64,000 nt of DNA. Source: VRUE01 sp963695835. GTDB taxonomy: Bacteria > Actinomycetota > Thermoleophilia > Solirubrobacterales > 70-9. Where the stretch lies: NCBI GenBank assembly GCA_963695835.1, contig CAVOHR010000001.1, positions 1,302,001 through 1,366,000 on the forward strand. The letters run 5' to 3'. Shown one piece after another: positions 47,762 to 56,552 of this stretch; the first letter of the stretch is position 1, and each line of letters opens with the position of its first letter. A program made the translations under genes and the position numbers. The notes under the pieces were generated by a model that did not search any database, was not told where the DNA came from, and worked only from the letters and a program-made list of their open reading frames with translations.

Positions 47762-48142
47762 TCAGTGCTCCCCGGAGACCAGGGCAATCCCCTTGCCGGA
47801 CGCGGCGTCGATGCCGAGTACAGTGCCGCTCAGCTGCCATTTCTCGCCGAGGCAGTTGTTGAGGGCCGTGGCGCGCTTGCTTTCGATCACCCCGAGCAGG
47901 CCCTGGGCTCCGATCAGCTGCAGCGGTTCTCCGGCCTGCAGGCTGACCCTTTCGCCCGTCATCGGGGTGATGCCGTTGGTGAGGCGGAAGGCGAGGCGAT
48001 GCTCGCGGGCGCAGAACTCCTCGCTCGTCGCCAGCGCACCGCCGCCGGCTTCCAGCCCGGAGCCAAGCTCGGCAGCTGCCGCAATGATGTCGATGGCCGG
48101 GGGTCGTGCGGTGTCGTCTTTGAAGTTCTGTCCACCACCCAT
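47762..48142 (-). CDS. Small protein upstream of the DUF4417-like gene, unknown
   Basis: 126 aa from ATG 48142; a possible GGAAAG ribosome binding site precedes it. Predicted beta-rich domain (FRLTNGITPMTGERVSLQAG, LQLIGAQGLLGVIESKRATA, WQLSGTVLGIDAASGKGIAL). No family recognised. Co-transcribed with 46734-47750 (11-bp gap) and divergent from 48301. Confidence 0.6.
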   Translation of the reverse strand: MGGGQNFKDDTARPPAIDIIAAAAELGSGLEAGGGALATSEEFCAREHRLAFRLTNGITPMTGERVSLQAGEPLQLIGAQGLLGVIESKRATALNNCLGEKWQLSGTVLGIDAASGKGIALVSGEH

Positions 48143-48300
48143 GAAAGGTCCTTTCTCACAAAGTCGGTTTAACGCCACGGTAGAGCGGTTTGCGGACGTC
48201 TAGCTGGTGTAGCTACAGTCGACCCGCCTCCCGCGAGCGTGCAAAACGCGCCTTTTCGGGCTGCGATCCGTGTCCGGGAGGCGGGCTAGCCTGCGCGTGA

Positions 48301-48777
48301 ATGGGCCTTCGTGAGGATGAGATTCGACGCTCGGCAGTCACCTCGCGTCAGCTCGAGGAGGGACTCACCAAGCAGTACGAGGAGCTCTCGGCCCGGGCGG
48401 TGCAGCACCGCGAGCGAGCGGAGCTCCTGCAGCGGATGGCCGATCAGGCAAATGCCCAGGCCGTAAACGACGAACGGTTGCTCGACGAGCTCGCCGGAAC
48501 TCTTGGCAGGGCATGCCAGCTACGAATCGAGCAGCTAGACCGCCGCCTCCGCGGTCAGCGCTTGCAGGAGATCGCCGTCGAGATCCTCGCTTCCCGGCTC
48601 ACCCCCGGAGAGACAATTCATTACAAGCAGTGGTTCTCCTGGGTCGAGGCCGAGGGCTTTCGGGTTGGCGGCAAGGATCCCCAGGCGACCTTCCTCGCCC
48701 AGGTCGCCCGCTCGCCCCGGGTCGTCTCCGCGGGCCGACGCTCGGGCCGCTACGGGCTGGTCGAGGTTCCCGCCTGA
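48301..48777 (+). CDS. Coiled coil plus winged-helix (HB1/ASXL-like) protein
   Basis: 158 aa. Residues 1-95 are helical (TKQYEELSARAVQHRERAEL, LRIEQLDRRLRGQRLQEIAV). The C-terminal ~60 (TIHYKQWFSWVEAEGFRVGG, ATFLAQVARSPRVVSAGRRS, GRYGL) match the restriction-associated HB1/ASXL/HARE winged-helix pattern. It is probably a DNA-binding accessory protein; divergent from the DUF4417-like operon. Confidence 0.6.
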   Translation: MGLREDEIRRSAVTSRQLEEGLTKQYEELSARAVQHRERAELLQRMADQANAQAVNDERLLDELAGTLGRACQLRIEQLDRRLRGQRLQEIAVEILASRLTPGETIHYKQWFSWVEAEGFRVGGKDPQATFLAQVARSPRVVSAGRRSGRYGLVEVPA

Positions 48778-48832
48778 GGGCGGCGCTCGCCGCCTGATTC
48801 CAGAATCGCGACTCCAGAAAAGCGAGGGTAGA

Positions 48833-49591
48833 TCACAGTCCCGAAAGCGGAGGTATCCATGAACCACTATCCCAGCAAACCCGTTTGGCGACTCGCGCTG
48901 CGAGTTCGCCAATCCCTCTCAGGCCCGAGCCGCGCTCCAGCAGCCAGGCCTTCGCGTGCAGCTTCGTCGTGCGCGCATCGAGCGCCACCTGCACCTCCGC
49001 GCCCAGCCGGGCCAGCTCGTCCACCGCTCGTTTCTCGGTGGCGCCCATGTAGGTGGTGGTGATCACGCGCAGCTTTCCGCCGCGCTCGACGAGTTCGGCG
49101 AGGGCCTCGCGAAGTTGGCGGACACCGGACCAGATCACGAAGGCACAGATCAGATCGACCGAGTCGGCGCTGGCGATCTCGCGGGGCAGCTCGGTGCCGA
49201 CGTTGGGCTGGCCCTCCGCGTTGACCAGCAGGTCGCTCTGCGACAGAGGGGTCGCCGGCAGCGGTGGCAGCGGGGCGACCGAGCCGAGCGGGGAGCGCTC
49301 GCTGATCCCCTGCAGGATCCGCGCCGGGAGCACAACCTCCGCGGACTCGGATTCAGCGACCGGGAGCGCCTCCGCCAGCAGGGCGTTGACCTGCTCCGCC
49401 TGGGCGTCTGCAGAATCCTCGCCGTCGAGCGCGCGACGCACCTCGGCCATCAGGTGGCGGGCGAGCCTGTCTGGCGCCTCCGCTGGGTCCAGCGCGTTCT
49501 CGCTGATCAACTCCGGATCGAGCCCCGCGATCGCCTCCCGCAGCGCCCGGGTCAGCAGATGATCTCTTGGTCCAGGATTCAGATCAGGCAA
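48833..49591 (-). pseudogene. N-terminal PLD-domain fragment of a DEAD-type helicase
   Basis: Begins PGPRDHLLTRALREAIAGLD, continues with IASADSVDLICAFVIWSGVR, LRVITTTYMGATEKRAVDEL, and ends at the phospholipase D motif TKLHAKAWLLERGSG. After GSG the expected strand ('AYVGSSNLS') is replaced by unrelated sequence to 48833. The helicase and DUF3427-like parts of the usual ~1,000-aa protein are absent. About 145 bp of its 5' end is repeated at 55790-55934. Confidence 0.65.
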
Positions 49592-50177
49592 GTGCTGGCT
49601 CCCGCCGCCCCGCGTGCGGCCAACACCTTAGTCCCGGCGACCGAGGGCGGGCCGTAGGTCGCGGGGCTGAGCGAACGCTCCTCGCTTCCATTGCGCAAGA
49701 GATGTTCCGTGAGGGCGTTTGGAAGAAGGTCAATTCGCCTGCGCTAGAGGTGGGAGGCGGACCTTGGCCTTCATGGGCATGAGGCGCGAGTCCGACGACC
49801 GCGAAACGCTTCTCGTCTTGCCGACACCGGACGATCAGCGGGTATTCCGCGAACGGGAATTCCTCGCAACTCCATCCGGAGACATCGGACGCCTGTCCGA
49901 TCCCGGTCGCTTCGCCTGCGCGGATCTCTTCTTTGAACTCCGAGTAGATGCCTCGCGCTCCCGCGCATCCGATCTCTTCGGAACTCAATTCGATTTCGAC
50001 TTCGCCGCCCATCGATTCGAGGCGGCACGGAAGCCCGACTGCATCCGCAGTCGTCTGTGTCTGCGCCTTCGGGGTCGCTCCGTCGTCTGAATCCGTCGCG
50101 AGGATCACGACCGCGACTCCAAGAGCAACGACAGCGGTCGCAAGAACGCCGACTAGCACCCCGGTCCTGAACCCCAC
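49584..50177 (-). CDS. Membrane-anchored extracytoplasmic protein with altered C-terminus
   Basis: 197 aa. Signal anchor GVLVGVLATAVVALGVAVVI at ~6-25, then an acidic linker and an extracytoplasmic part with several Cys (LPCRLESMGGEVEIEL, WSCEEFPFAEYPLIVRC). Near the end FFQTPSRNISCAMEARSVR resembles 'SPSGNIGCAM..xVRCDI' of actinobacterial secreted proteins, but the expected Cys is Ser and the rest is unrelated, so the gene is probably cut at ~49660 by the adjoining fragment. Confidence 0.55.
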   Translation of the reverse strand: MGFRTGVLVGVLATAVVALGVAVVILATDSDDGATPKAQTQTTADAVGLPCRLESMGGEVEIELSSEEIGCAGARGIYSEFKEEIRAGEATGIGQASDVSGWSCEEFPFAEYPLIVRCRQDEKRFAVVGLAPHAHEGQGPPPTSSAGELTFFQTPSRNISCAMEARSVRSAPRPTARPRSPGLRCWPHAGRREPALA

Positions 50178-50214
50178 GAGGCGACTCTATCCTCCGCCCA
50201 GATCGACTGTCGAA

Positions 50215-50727
50215 TCAGGATCGGACGACCTGAATGTCCTCTGCCCGGCACCACTCGATGATCTTGAACGACTTGACGCCGAAGTCGTCGCAGACATTAG
50301 GAATCTTCGGCTTGTTCTTCGAGAGCGTCGGTACCCGTTTCTCCGAGGTCAGGACGGTCAGCCCGTCGCACTTGGCGAGAGCGATTACGGCGGGGTCTGC
50401 GAGGTTCTTTAGTTCTTCCGCGTACTTCGGATAGGCGCGGACAACCTGCTTGAGAACTCCGGCCTGCCCCGAGTCGAGCGGCACGAAAATCCCGCTGTTG
50501 CGCCTCACCCAGGTCTTCTGCTCCTCGCTCGTCGTGTCAAGCAACTCTTCCTTGACTGCTTCCGCTGCGACAATCCTGCCCGCAGCAACGCCGTCCTCGA
50601 ACGCTTCCCAGATGCCTCTGAAGACGTCCCGTGAGAACTCGCCGTCCTCGACATTCCACAGGTCAATGAAGAAGGAGGTATCGAGGCTGTAGCGGGCAAA
50701 CAGCGACCGCGGCTGCGAGTCGGTCAT
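50215..50727 (-). CDS. DUF4411 PIN-like ribonuclease (probable toxin)
   Basis: 170 aa. PIN-type acidic residues: SLDTSFFIDLW (first Asp), EAVKEELLDT (Glu), ADPAVIALAKCDGLTVLTSE (third acidic site) and KIPNVCDDFGVKSFKIIEWC at the C-terminus, as in DUF4411 proteins. Its start overlaps the ImmA/IrrE gene by 4 bp (ATGA). Likely a growth-inhibiting RNase controlled by its partner. Confidence 0.8.
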   Translation of the reverse strand: MTDSQPRSLFARYSLDTSFFIDLWNVEDGEFSRDVFRGIWEAFEDGVAAGRIVAAEAVKEELLDTTSEEQKTWVRRNSGIFVPLDSGQAGVLKQVVRAYPKYAEELKNLADPAVIALAKCDGLTVLTSEKRVPTLSKNKPKIPNVCDDFGVKSFKIIEWCRAEDIQVVRS

Positions 50728-51860
50728 CCAACCGCCTCACGGATCCCTCTGATTGATCTCAGCGGCACGTTGAGGTAGGTGCCGATCTCCCTGTAGGAGA
50801 TGTCCCCATTCCCGTATGCCTCGAATACCTGCCGGACGAACAGCGCCGATTGCCTCGCGATGACTTTGTCTTTGTGGACGAGGAACCCGCCCCCCGTGGG
50901 CGTCTCCTCGTCGTCCTTCCACCTCTCGTCCGCTTCGCGTTCGAGGCGTTGGTATTCAGCGGTCGAGATATGCCCGAACGTCTCAAGGCGACGAAGCAGC
51001 GCAACCTCGCTAACGCCGAACTCCCTGGCAAGCGGTTTCGCTGAACCGAGGGCGAGCTCGCTGCCCATTAGTTCGTGGAACCGCGTCGAGTTCTCAAGCA
51101 GCGAACGCGGCATGAGCACCGCAGCTGCGAACCGATTGCACCACGGCTCGGCGCTGGTGCCTTTCCCGAACCCGTCCGGAATCGGTCGGCAGATCGCGTC
51201 CGATCCAAGAAGCAGGTGCCCGACCTCATGGATGAGCGAGAACGCTCTCGCCGTTGGGTAGTCCTTGTTGCTGAGGACGATCAGATGTGATCCGTTCCGC
51301 GAAAGGCAGAACGCCCGTACCTCGTTAATCGGCAACGGCACCTCAGAGACGTAGAGACCTGCATTCGTCAGCGTCTCCTTCCAGAACCTGAGAACCGCGT
51401 AGTGGTCCGGCGTATCGACCTTGCCCGAGACGCGGAGCAAATCCCTGAACCTCAACGCAACATCCTCTGGATCGTCGTTCAAGGTCGCTTCGATCTCAGA
51501 GACGACCGACCGCTCCGTCGCCCCCAGCGATTCGATCCGGTCAAGCAACCGCCATGCGTTGTCGATGGCGAGCAGCGATTCGAACCCGAGTTCGTGCTCG
51601 CCGCCCTTCTTGCGTCTGAAGTCGTGTGGGATTGCCGGGGGACCAGCTTCGTCCTCAAGCAGGAAGACGTACCAGTTGTAGTTGTACGCCTTCGCGATCT
51701 GCTGAAGCCGCTTGACGGTGAACTCTGTCGGCTCTCGCTCCCAATTCGCGAGCTCGTCCTCCGACGCCCCTACCTTCTTCGCTCCCGCGTGAAGCGGCAG
51801 CGCAAGTCGCGTCCGAAGTGCCTTCAGGCGCTCTGGTGGAACCTCGAACCTCACCGCCAT
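50724..51860 (-). CDS. XRE-type HTH + ImmA/IrrE metallopeptidase (probable antitoxin)
   Basis: 378 aa. N-terminal HTH (LKALRTRLALPLHAGAKKVG, DELANWEREPTEFTVKRLQQ), middle helical part, then the zinc peptidase motif HEVGH (211-215) in AFSLIHEVGHLLLG and CNRFAAAVLMP. The C-terminal GNGDISYREIGTYLNVPL is another HTH-like segment. The COG2856 + DUF4411 pair is a predicted toxin-antitoxin module; the peptidase may regulate by proteolysis. Confidence 0.85.
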   Translation of the reverse strand: MAVRFEVPPERLKALRTRLALPLHAGAKKVGASEDELANWEREPTEFTVKRLQQIAKAYNYNWYVFLLEDEAGPPAIPHDFRRKKGGEHELGFESLLAIDNAWRLLDRIESLGATERSVVSEIEATLNDDPEDVALRFRDLLRVSGKVDTPDHYAVLRFWKETLTNAGLYVSEVPLPINEVRAFCLSRNGSHLIVLSNKDYPTARAFSLIHEVGHLLLGSDAICRPIPDGFGKGTSAEPWCNRFAAAVLMPRSLLENSTRFHELMGSELALGSAKPLAREFGVSEVALLRRLETFGHISTAEYQRLEREADERWKDDEETPTGGGFLVHKDKVIARQSALFVRQVFEAYGNGDISYREIGTYLNVPLRSIRGIREAVG

Positions 51861-51927
51861 CGCGCTGAGTATACGACTGGGATTTGGGCGTCATAGCGCC
51901 TGAGAGACGGTGATCCGAGACATGCAT

Positions 51928-51980
51928 TGTCAACGCCGGTTGAAATCTGACCCTTTCTGCCGGTTTAAAACTGACCCCCC
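51928..51980. mobile_element. IS21-type terminal repeat remnant
   Basis: TGTCAACGCCGGTTGAAATC then TGACCC, followed by a related unit GCCGGTTTAAAACTGACCC. The TGTCAA start and repeated GCCGGTTxAAAxxTGACCC units are typical of ends of IS21-like elements. No istA or istB is present. Confidence 0.5.
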
Positions 51981-52100
51981 TTCGGATAGCCGGCAAGGAG
52001 CGATGAAGGTCCCGCCTGCAGAGACGAGCACGCGGAACCCAGGATCGCGCGACCTCCTGCGACGGGCGCTCATATTACGGGTGCCTGCTGTGAGTCCTCA

Positions 52101-53102
52101 TCAAAACGGCAGGCCTCCGGGCATGCCCTCTTGCTCGGCGTCCTCAGGCCTGTATAGACGATTGAACCGAGCCAGATCGAATGAGTCGAGGTGATCTCCG
52201 TATACGTCGAAGAGACTTCGAAAGAACCCGTTAACGTCAGCATCGCTCCCGATCCATCTAATTTGGGAGTTGGTCAAGGCCGCTTCAAACAGGTCTTCAA
52301 CCTGGGAATCACTAAACTCACCTTCTCCCGCGAGACGTTGAACGGCGCGATGAGTTTCCTCGAAAGAGTTGCTTTCGACAAGTGCCCGGACACGTAGTTC
52401 ACGCTCTAGATCGCTTGCCAATTTGATACGGGGATAGATATCGGCAAAGAAATCACTGAGTCGTTCGTAGAGAACAATCTGACCGTGCTTCTGGTCTTGC
52501 CACTCCGACGACAGCACATCCTTCAATCGGCCGTCATGGACACTTGAACGGAAATCCTTGTCACCCGAAACGAGATAAAGCGTCTCCTCGTCCGGTCCTC
52601 CTGAAAGCAAGCACTCCCAGTTGATCGCGTCGCCTAGTGAGCCCTTCTTACCCGGAGGATTTCCACAATCGACTCGTCGGCAGGCGTGACTGAGAATCTC
52701 TTCGTCTGCGTTGATGACCTTCATGAGCTCCCAGAGTTCATTGAGCGCGTGGTCAGCAGCAAGGTCTTTTCGTTCATATGAATCGACAACTTCTGCTTCC
52801 AATGCATTGAGCTTTTCCCCGTAGGCTCTTTTCGCCTCCACGAGGTTTGAGAAGCCCGGCAGATTTCGTCCAATATGAGGCACCGATTGCTTGGACGGTG
52901 CAGTCTCCCGAAGGGCCTTGAGGGACTTGGCTACTTGATCCTCGCGATTTCGGCCAAACTCCTCTTTGACCTGGGACGTGGTCCACAGGACCATCTCGCC
53001 GCTCGACACTGCTACCTGAAGCTTTTTCAACTCCTCAAGATCATCCGGAGCAAAACTGAAGAAGTCGAGAAAGATGTTCGTGTCAATGAAGACATGGATC
53101 AC
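52101..53102 (-). CDS. DUF4935 PIN-domain protein
   Basis: 333 aa from GTG 53102. VIHVFIDTNIFLDFFSF (first PIN Asp), TTSQVKEEFGRNREDQVAK, KKGSLGDAINWECLLSGG (D at the second site) and LYLVSGDKDFRSSVHDGRLK (third and fourth acidic residues) fit the DUF4935 PIN group. The C-terminal ~110 aa are helical. Lower GC than the core. No adjacent antitoxin is evident; it may be a stand-alone RNase. Confidence 0.8.
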   Translation of the reverse strand: MIHVFIDTNIFLDFFSFAPDDLEELKKLQVAVSSGEMVLWTTSQVKEEFGRNREDQVAKSLKALRETAPSKQSVPHIGRNLPGFSNLVEAKRAYGEKLNALEAEVVDSYERKDLAADHALNELWELMKVINADEEILSHACRRVDCGNPPGKKGSLGDAINWECLLSGGPDEETLYLVSGDKDFRSSVHDGRLKDVLSSEWQDQKHGQIVLYERLSDFFADIYPRIKLASDLERELRVRALVESNSFEETHRAVQRLAGEGEFSDSQVEDLFEAALTNSQIRWIGSDADVNGFFRSLFDVYGDHLDSFDLARFNRLYRPEDAEQEGMPGGLPF

Positions 53103-53397
53103 AGTGCAGCATCTTGCCAACAATCCCCCCAATTCGCGTCGTAGTCGCGCCTACACCCACGACTCCGGGTATGCCGTGTCCTCTGCGGGAGAGACAACCG
53201 GATTACCCGGGCATCTCTCGGACGCTGACGTGATTGCATCAGGCCTACCTGCTTGCAGGGCACCGGAAATTATCGAGTCGATTTCGAGGGCGCGTGCAGC
53301 AGCGCCTGCTTCCTCTCGATCTCTCCCGGGTCGCGGTTGGTGCGGGGAGAATCCGTCCTCGGCGGCCCGTCCATCCCGAGAGCATAAGAGCGACGCC

Positions 53398-53562
53398 TCA
53401 GCGCAGGCCGTCGAGCAACCTGGACGGCGACACGTCGAGGGCATCCAGCAGGCGCAGGAACGTGGTCAAGCGAATCTCGCGCACTCCTCGCTCGATCCGC
53501 GAGACCTGGACTGTCGTCCTGCCCCCAAGAGCGTCTTTTTCAGAAGGAGCCAACCTCGTGCG
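53398..53562 (-). pseudogene. XRE-family HTH remnant
   Basis: Reads TTVQVSRIERGVREIRLTTF then LRLLDALDVSPSRLLDGLR and stop (53398-53400), the recognition helix and last two helices of a Cro/C1-type domain. Upstream there is an in-frame stop and no start; the first helices are degraded. Confidence 0.5.
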
Positions 53563-53622
53563 CCTTCGCTGGCATCACTGGGGCTCGCGCAACGCTACTT
53601 TCACCGCTTGCGCAGCCGCTCG

Positions 53623-53898
53623 TCAGCAGCGAGAGATCATCGACGCAGACCGACCCAGGCGCCGGGCGATCTCGCGAACACCCGCGCCCCGCGCCCGCAG
53701 CAGCGCGATCTCCTCGCGCTCCTCAAAGCACAGGTACCGACCCGACAGCGGCTTGATCATGAACGTGGCCATTCCGCCACGCTCTCGAAACCACCGGCTG
53801 CCAGCCGCTTGCGAGGCGCCGACCGCAAGCGCGGCCTCCTGGCTGCTCAGCCCTTTCGCGATCTCATGCCAGAGCAGCCGCTCGACGTCGCGCCGCAA
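53623..53898 (-). pseudogene. IS30-family transposase N-terminal remnant
   Basis: GRYLCFEEREEIALLRARGA then GVREIARRLGRSASMISR is the IS30 N-terminal HTH ('lxxxEReeIxxlxxxgxsxreIArxLgRxxSTIsRE'). A preceding stretch (LSSQEAALAVGASQAAGSRW) is the first HTH. The DDE domain is missing. Confidence 0.7.
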
Positions 53899-54094
53899 CG
53901 ACGGGCTTGCCCGGCGATTTCATCGGCGCCCTGCCCGTCAATTCGGTCATCCACCCAGCCGGCCTGCCCATCACACACCTACGTGCTCAGGTGTTGCGAG
54001 GACCGATTGAGTCCGGGGAGCCATCGGTGGTAATTCATCAGAGACCAGGATCTGCGACGACGTAGAGGATTGACGGAATAGTTGTGTGGACACG

Positions 54095-54128
54095 TTAATT
54101 GACGTAATTAAGATGTTAGCGCTATAGT
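54095..54128 (+). promoter_or_regulatory. Promoter and operator of the HTH/nucleotidyltransferase pair
   Basis: TTGACG (54099-54104), 18-bp spacer, TATAGT (54123-54128), 7 bp before the ATG at 54136. A palindrome TTAATT-GACGT-AATTAA (54095-54111) covers the -35, a likely operator for the encoded HTH protein. Confidence 0.55.
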
Positions 54129-54135
54129 TCTGTCA

Positions 54136-54822
54136 ATGAACGATCCGCTCTCAATTCCGGATGCCGCCCAGGTTCTCGAACTGAGCCCGAGTCGGGTCAG
54201 GGCAATGGCGGTTCACGGCCAGTTGGATGCATCGAAGATCGGCGATCGGTGGCTGGTCGAGCGGTCTGCAGTCGAGGCGCGTCGCCGAAAAGGGGGGCAC
54301 AGCGGGCGGCCTTTTGCGCCGCACAATGCCTGGGCCTTGCTCCTTCTCGCATCGGGGCAAACCGTCGAAGAGATCGATCCGAGTGTCCGATCTCGGCTTC
54401 GCCGAGCGGTGAGAGTTGACGGCCTCGCGAAGTTGGCGCCTCGCTTGGTTCGACGCGCTGAGAGCCAACACTTCGATGTCCATCCAGGCGAGCTTCGCTA
54501 CCTCGTTGAAAACCCGGCCTTCCTCAGAACCGGGATCAGCGCGGCGGGCGAGTACGGGCTCGACCTGCTCTCAGGTCATGAGGCCGATGGCTACGTCGTG
54601 GCGAGCGGCCTCAAACGGCTGATCGCAAACCACGCCCTGTCGGCGGCTGTCGCTCATTCGGGGAATGTCCGGGTCCGGCTGGTGCCGGACAAGGCTTGGC
54701 GCCATCTGGCCGACGCGAAGGTTGCCCCGACTGCCGCGGTTGCCATCGACTTGGCGGAAGACCCGGACCCCCGCTCTGCCTCGGCCGGCAAGCAGATGCT
54801 GCGTCGCCCGAAACACCGCTAA
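54136..54822 (+). CDS. HTH antitoxin-like protein paired with nucleotidyltransferase
   Basis: 228 aa. The N-terminus is an excisionase/MerR-like helix-turn-helix (SIPDAAQVLELSPSRVRAMA, DASKIGDRWLVERSAVEARR). The remainder (LLLASGQTVEEIDPSVRSRL, LIANHALSAAVAHSGNVRVR, AWRHLADAKVAPTAAVAIDL) resembles antitoxins of AbiEii-like nucleotidyltransferases. A promoter with palindromic operator lies immediately upstream. Probably represses its own operon and counters the next gene's product. Confidence 0.65.
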   Translation: MNDPLSIPDAAQVLELSPSRVRAMAVHGQLDASKIGDRWLVERSAVEARRRKGGHSGRPFAPHNAWALLLLASGQTVEEIDPSVRSRLRRAVRVDGLAKLAPRLVRRAESQHFDVHPGELRYLVENPAFLRTGISAAGEYGLDLLSGHEADGYVVASGLKRLIANHALSAAVAHSGNVRVRLVPDKAWRHLADAKVAPTAAVAIDLAEDPDPRSASAGKQMLRRPKHR

Positions 54823-54902
54823 GCTGGCCGTGTGTCAGCACAGACAAAAAACTTCGTAACGATCCATGCGCCCTCCCGAAGGCACGGGAACTCTGGGCTA
54901 CG

Positions 54903-55589
54903 GTGCTCGAGATCGCCGAGATCCTTGGCGCGGACACTCGGTGGTCTTTGATCGGCGGACTTATGGTCCAGCTCCATGGGTTTGAGCACGGCGTGGGCGC
55001 ACGTCCGACCATGGATATCGACCTTTTGGGCGACTCCCGTCGCTTGCCCCAGGTGACAGAAACGATCGCCAGGATGCTGGTCAAGCGTGGCGCAGAATTG
55101 GCCATGCCGCCAAGAGGCGATGACCGACTCGGGTTCAGGTTTGAGCTCGATGGAGAGACCATCGACGTATTGGCTCCCGATGGTCTTCGTCGCAAACCCA
55201 AGACAATCGGCAAGCACCTAACGCTTCAAGTTCCGGGCGGAACGCAGGCTTTGCTGAGGACCGAAAAGGTCTTGGTGTCCCTTGACGGCAAGCAGCCTGT
55301 TGAGGTGAGGCGCCCGAGTCTTCTCGGGGCGATTCTGGTCAAGGCCAGGGTCGTCGCGACGAAGCGCCAAGGGAAGCACGCCTCCGATCGCCAGGACCTG
55401 ATTCGTCTGCTGAGCCTGGTCGAAGACCCGCGTGCGCTGGCCGCGAGTGACCGCATCAAGAAGACCGAGAAGCGGTGGCTGCGGGATGTTCAGAGTCCAC
55501 TCGATTTCGAAGACGCCGCATTGACGAATCTGTTTCCGTCTGCCGCCATCGCTAATGCCGAGCAGGCGTATCGACTGCTAACTCGGTAG
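54903..55589 (+). CDS. Nucleotidyltransferase, AbiEii-like (probable toxin)
   Basis: At least 228 aa from GTG 54903. LIGGLMVQLHGFEHGVGARP, TMDIDLLGDSR gives GG and the DxD metal pair. FELDGETIDVLAPDGLRRKP and SLLGAILVKARVVATKRQGK, ASDRQDLIRLLSLV match the conserved Lys and R-x-x-KD-like motif of AbiEii relatives. Coding-like sequence continues upstream to ~54831 (LRNDPCALPKARELW) without an ATG/GTG/TTG, so a start or a base in the A-run at 54846 may be wrong. Its last codons are duplicated at 61247-61286. Confidence 0.7.
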   Translation: MLEIAEILGADTRWSLIGGLMVQLHGFEHGVGARPTMDIDLLGDSRRLPQVTETIARMLVKRGAELAMPPRGDDRLGFRFELDGETIDVLAPDGLRRKPKTIGKHLTLQVPGGTQALLRTEKVLVSLDGKQPVEVRRPSLLGAILVKARVVATKRQGKHASDRQDLIRLLSLVEDPRALAASDRIKKTEKRWLRDVQSPLDFEDAALTNLFPSAAIANAEQAYRLLTR

Positions 55590-55730
55590 GTCGGCCAGGA
55601 CGTAGTCGAGCAGTTCGCGGCCGCGGTCTGAGGCTACGGAGATGTACGCGGGCTCGGTGGAGGGATTGCATGCGGAGGACGTCGCCGTCGGTTCGGTTGT
55701 TGGGGAAGACGCCGGCGTAGGAGACGCCGA
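55550..55730. repeat. Direct duplication, left copy (~180 bp)
   Basis: Matches 61247-61440, 5.7 kb away, with scattered substitutions and a small deletion. It spans the 3' end of the nucleotidyltransferase gene and the 3' end (antisense) of the acetyltransferase gene whose full copy is at 61275-62306. Confidence 0.75.
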
Positions 55731-55934
55731 TGATGATCTGATTTCTGTGAAGCAGCTCAGTGCCACCGATGCCGCGCGACGCACCTCGGTCATCAGATGG
55801 CGGGCGAGCCTGTCTGGCGCCTCCGCCGGGTCCAGCGCGTCCTCGCTGATCAACTCCGGATCGAGCCCCGCAATCGCCTCCCGCAGCGCCCGGGTCAGCA
55901 GATGATCTCTTGGTCCAGGACTGAGGTCGGTCAA
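55578..55934 (-). pseudogene. Chimeric remnant: helicase 5' end fused to acetyltransferase 3' end
   Basis: The first ~49 residues (PGPRDHLLTRALREAIAGLD...) equal the PLD-helicase fragment at 49591. The last residues (VASDRGRELLDYVLADLPS) equal the end of the GNAT protein at 61275. The middle is out-of-frame debris. A recombination scar, not a gene. Confidence 0.7.
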
Positions 55935-55943
55935 TCGACGCCT

Positions 55944-56552
55944 TTACCCAGCGATTGAGTCAACGATTCGCCAGACGCCGCTGCTCGGGTTGGCGTGTGT
56001 TCCGGATCCGTCGCCGTGGTGTTTCTGGTCGAGCTCCTGGGCGCGTTGGCGGGCGAGATCGTAGCTCTCGTCGAGAGCTTCCAGGTCGGCAGGCGTCAAG
56101 GATTTTCCGCGACTCAGGTGGTGGTCGGCTGAGGAGTTGGCCTGCTTCCGATCGAGATAGGCGGTCTGGTCCTCGAAGTGGAGGAGGAACCAGAGCTCGA
56201 GGCAGGGGTTCGACACCGCGAGCTTGATTCCGTGGTCACGCGCATTCGCCACCGCCACATCGAGGTTCGGATGGGCGTCCACGTCGAAGACGCACCAGAC
56301 CTCGTCATGGGCACGACCCCTGTTGCGCTTCGCATCGCGTTCGTTGCGCTTCTTGGCGTCGATTGCCCATTCGACGAGTTGCAGAGGCGTGCCCCGGAAG
56401 TCAGCAATCTCCACTCCTACGCGGTGCCGGTGGCGCCGACGGTAGAAGTTCAGATACACCTCCTCGGTCACCCTGCCCTCAACGAAGACGAGCAGCTCGC
56501 GCTTGACCGCCTTGCTCGTGACACGGCGTCGTAGGGACCGTCGCCGAGTCAA
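55944..56552 (-). CDS. rloB: RloB-family protein (TOPRIM-like)
   Basis: 202 aa from ATG 56552. LLVFVEGRVTEEVYLNFYRR is the RloB/TOPRIM 'EGxxTE' motif; DEVWCVFDVDAHPNLDVAVA gives the DxD; LAVSNPCLELWFLLHF is the family hallmark. A nuclease-like role is inferred from the fold. It overlaps rloA by 4 bp (ATGA). ATPase + TOPRIM-like pairs recall RloAB and, in layout, PARIS (AriA/AriB) anti-phage systems. Confidence 0.85.
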   Translation of the reverse strand: MTRRRSLRRRVTSKAVKRELLVFVEGRVTEEVYLNFYRRRHRHRVGVEIADFRGTPLQLVEWAIDAKKRNERDAKRNRGRAHDEVWCVFDVDAHPNLDVAVANARDHGIKLAVSNPCLELWFLLHFEDQTAYLDRKQANSSADHHLSRGKSLTPADLEALDESYDLARQRAQELDQKHHGDGSGTHANPSSGVWRIVDSIAG

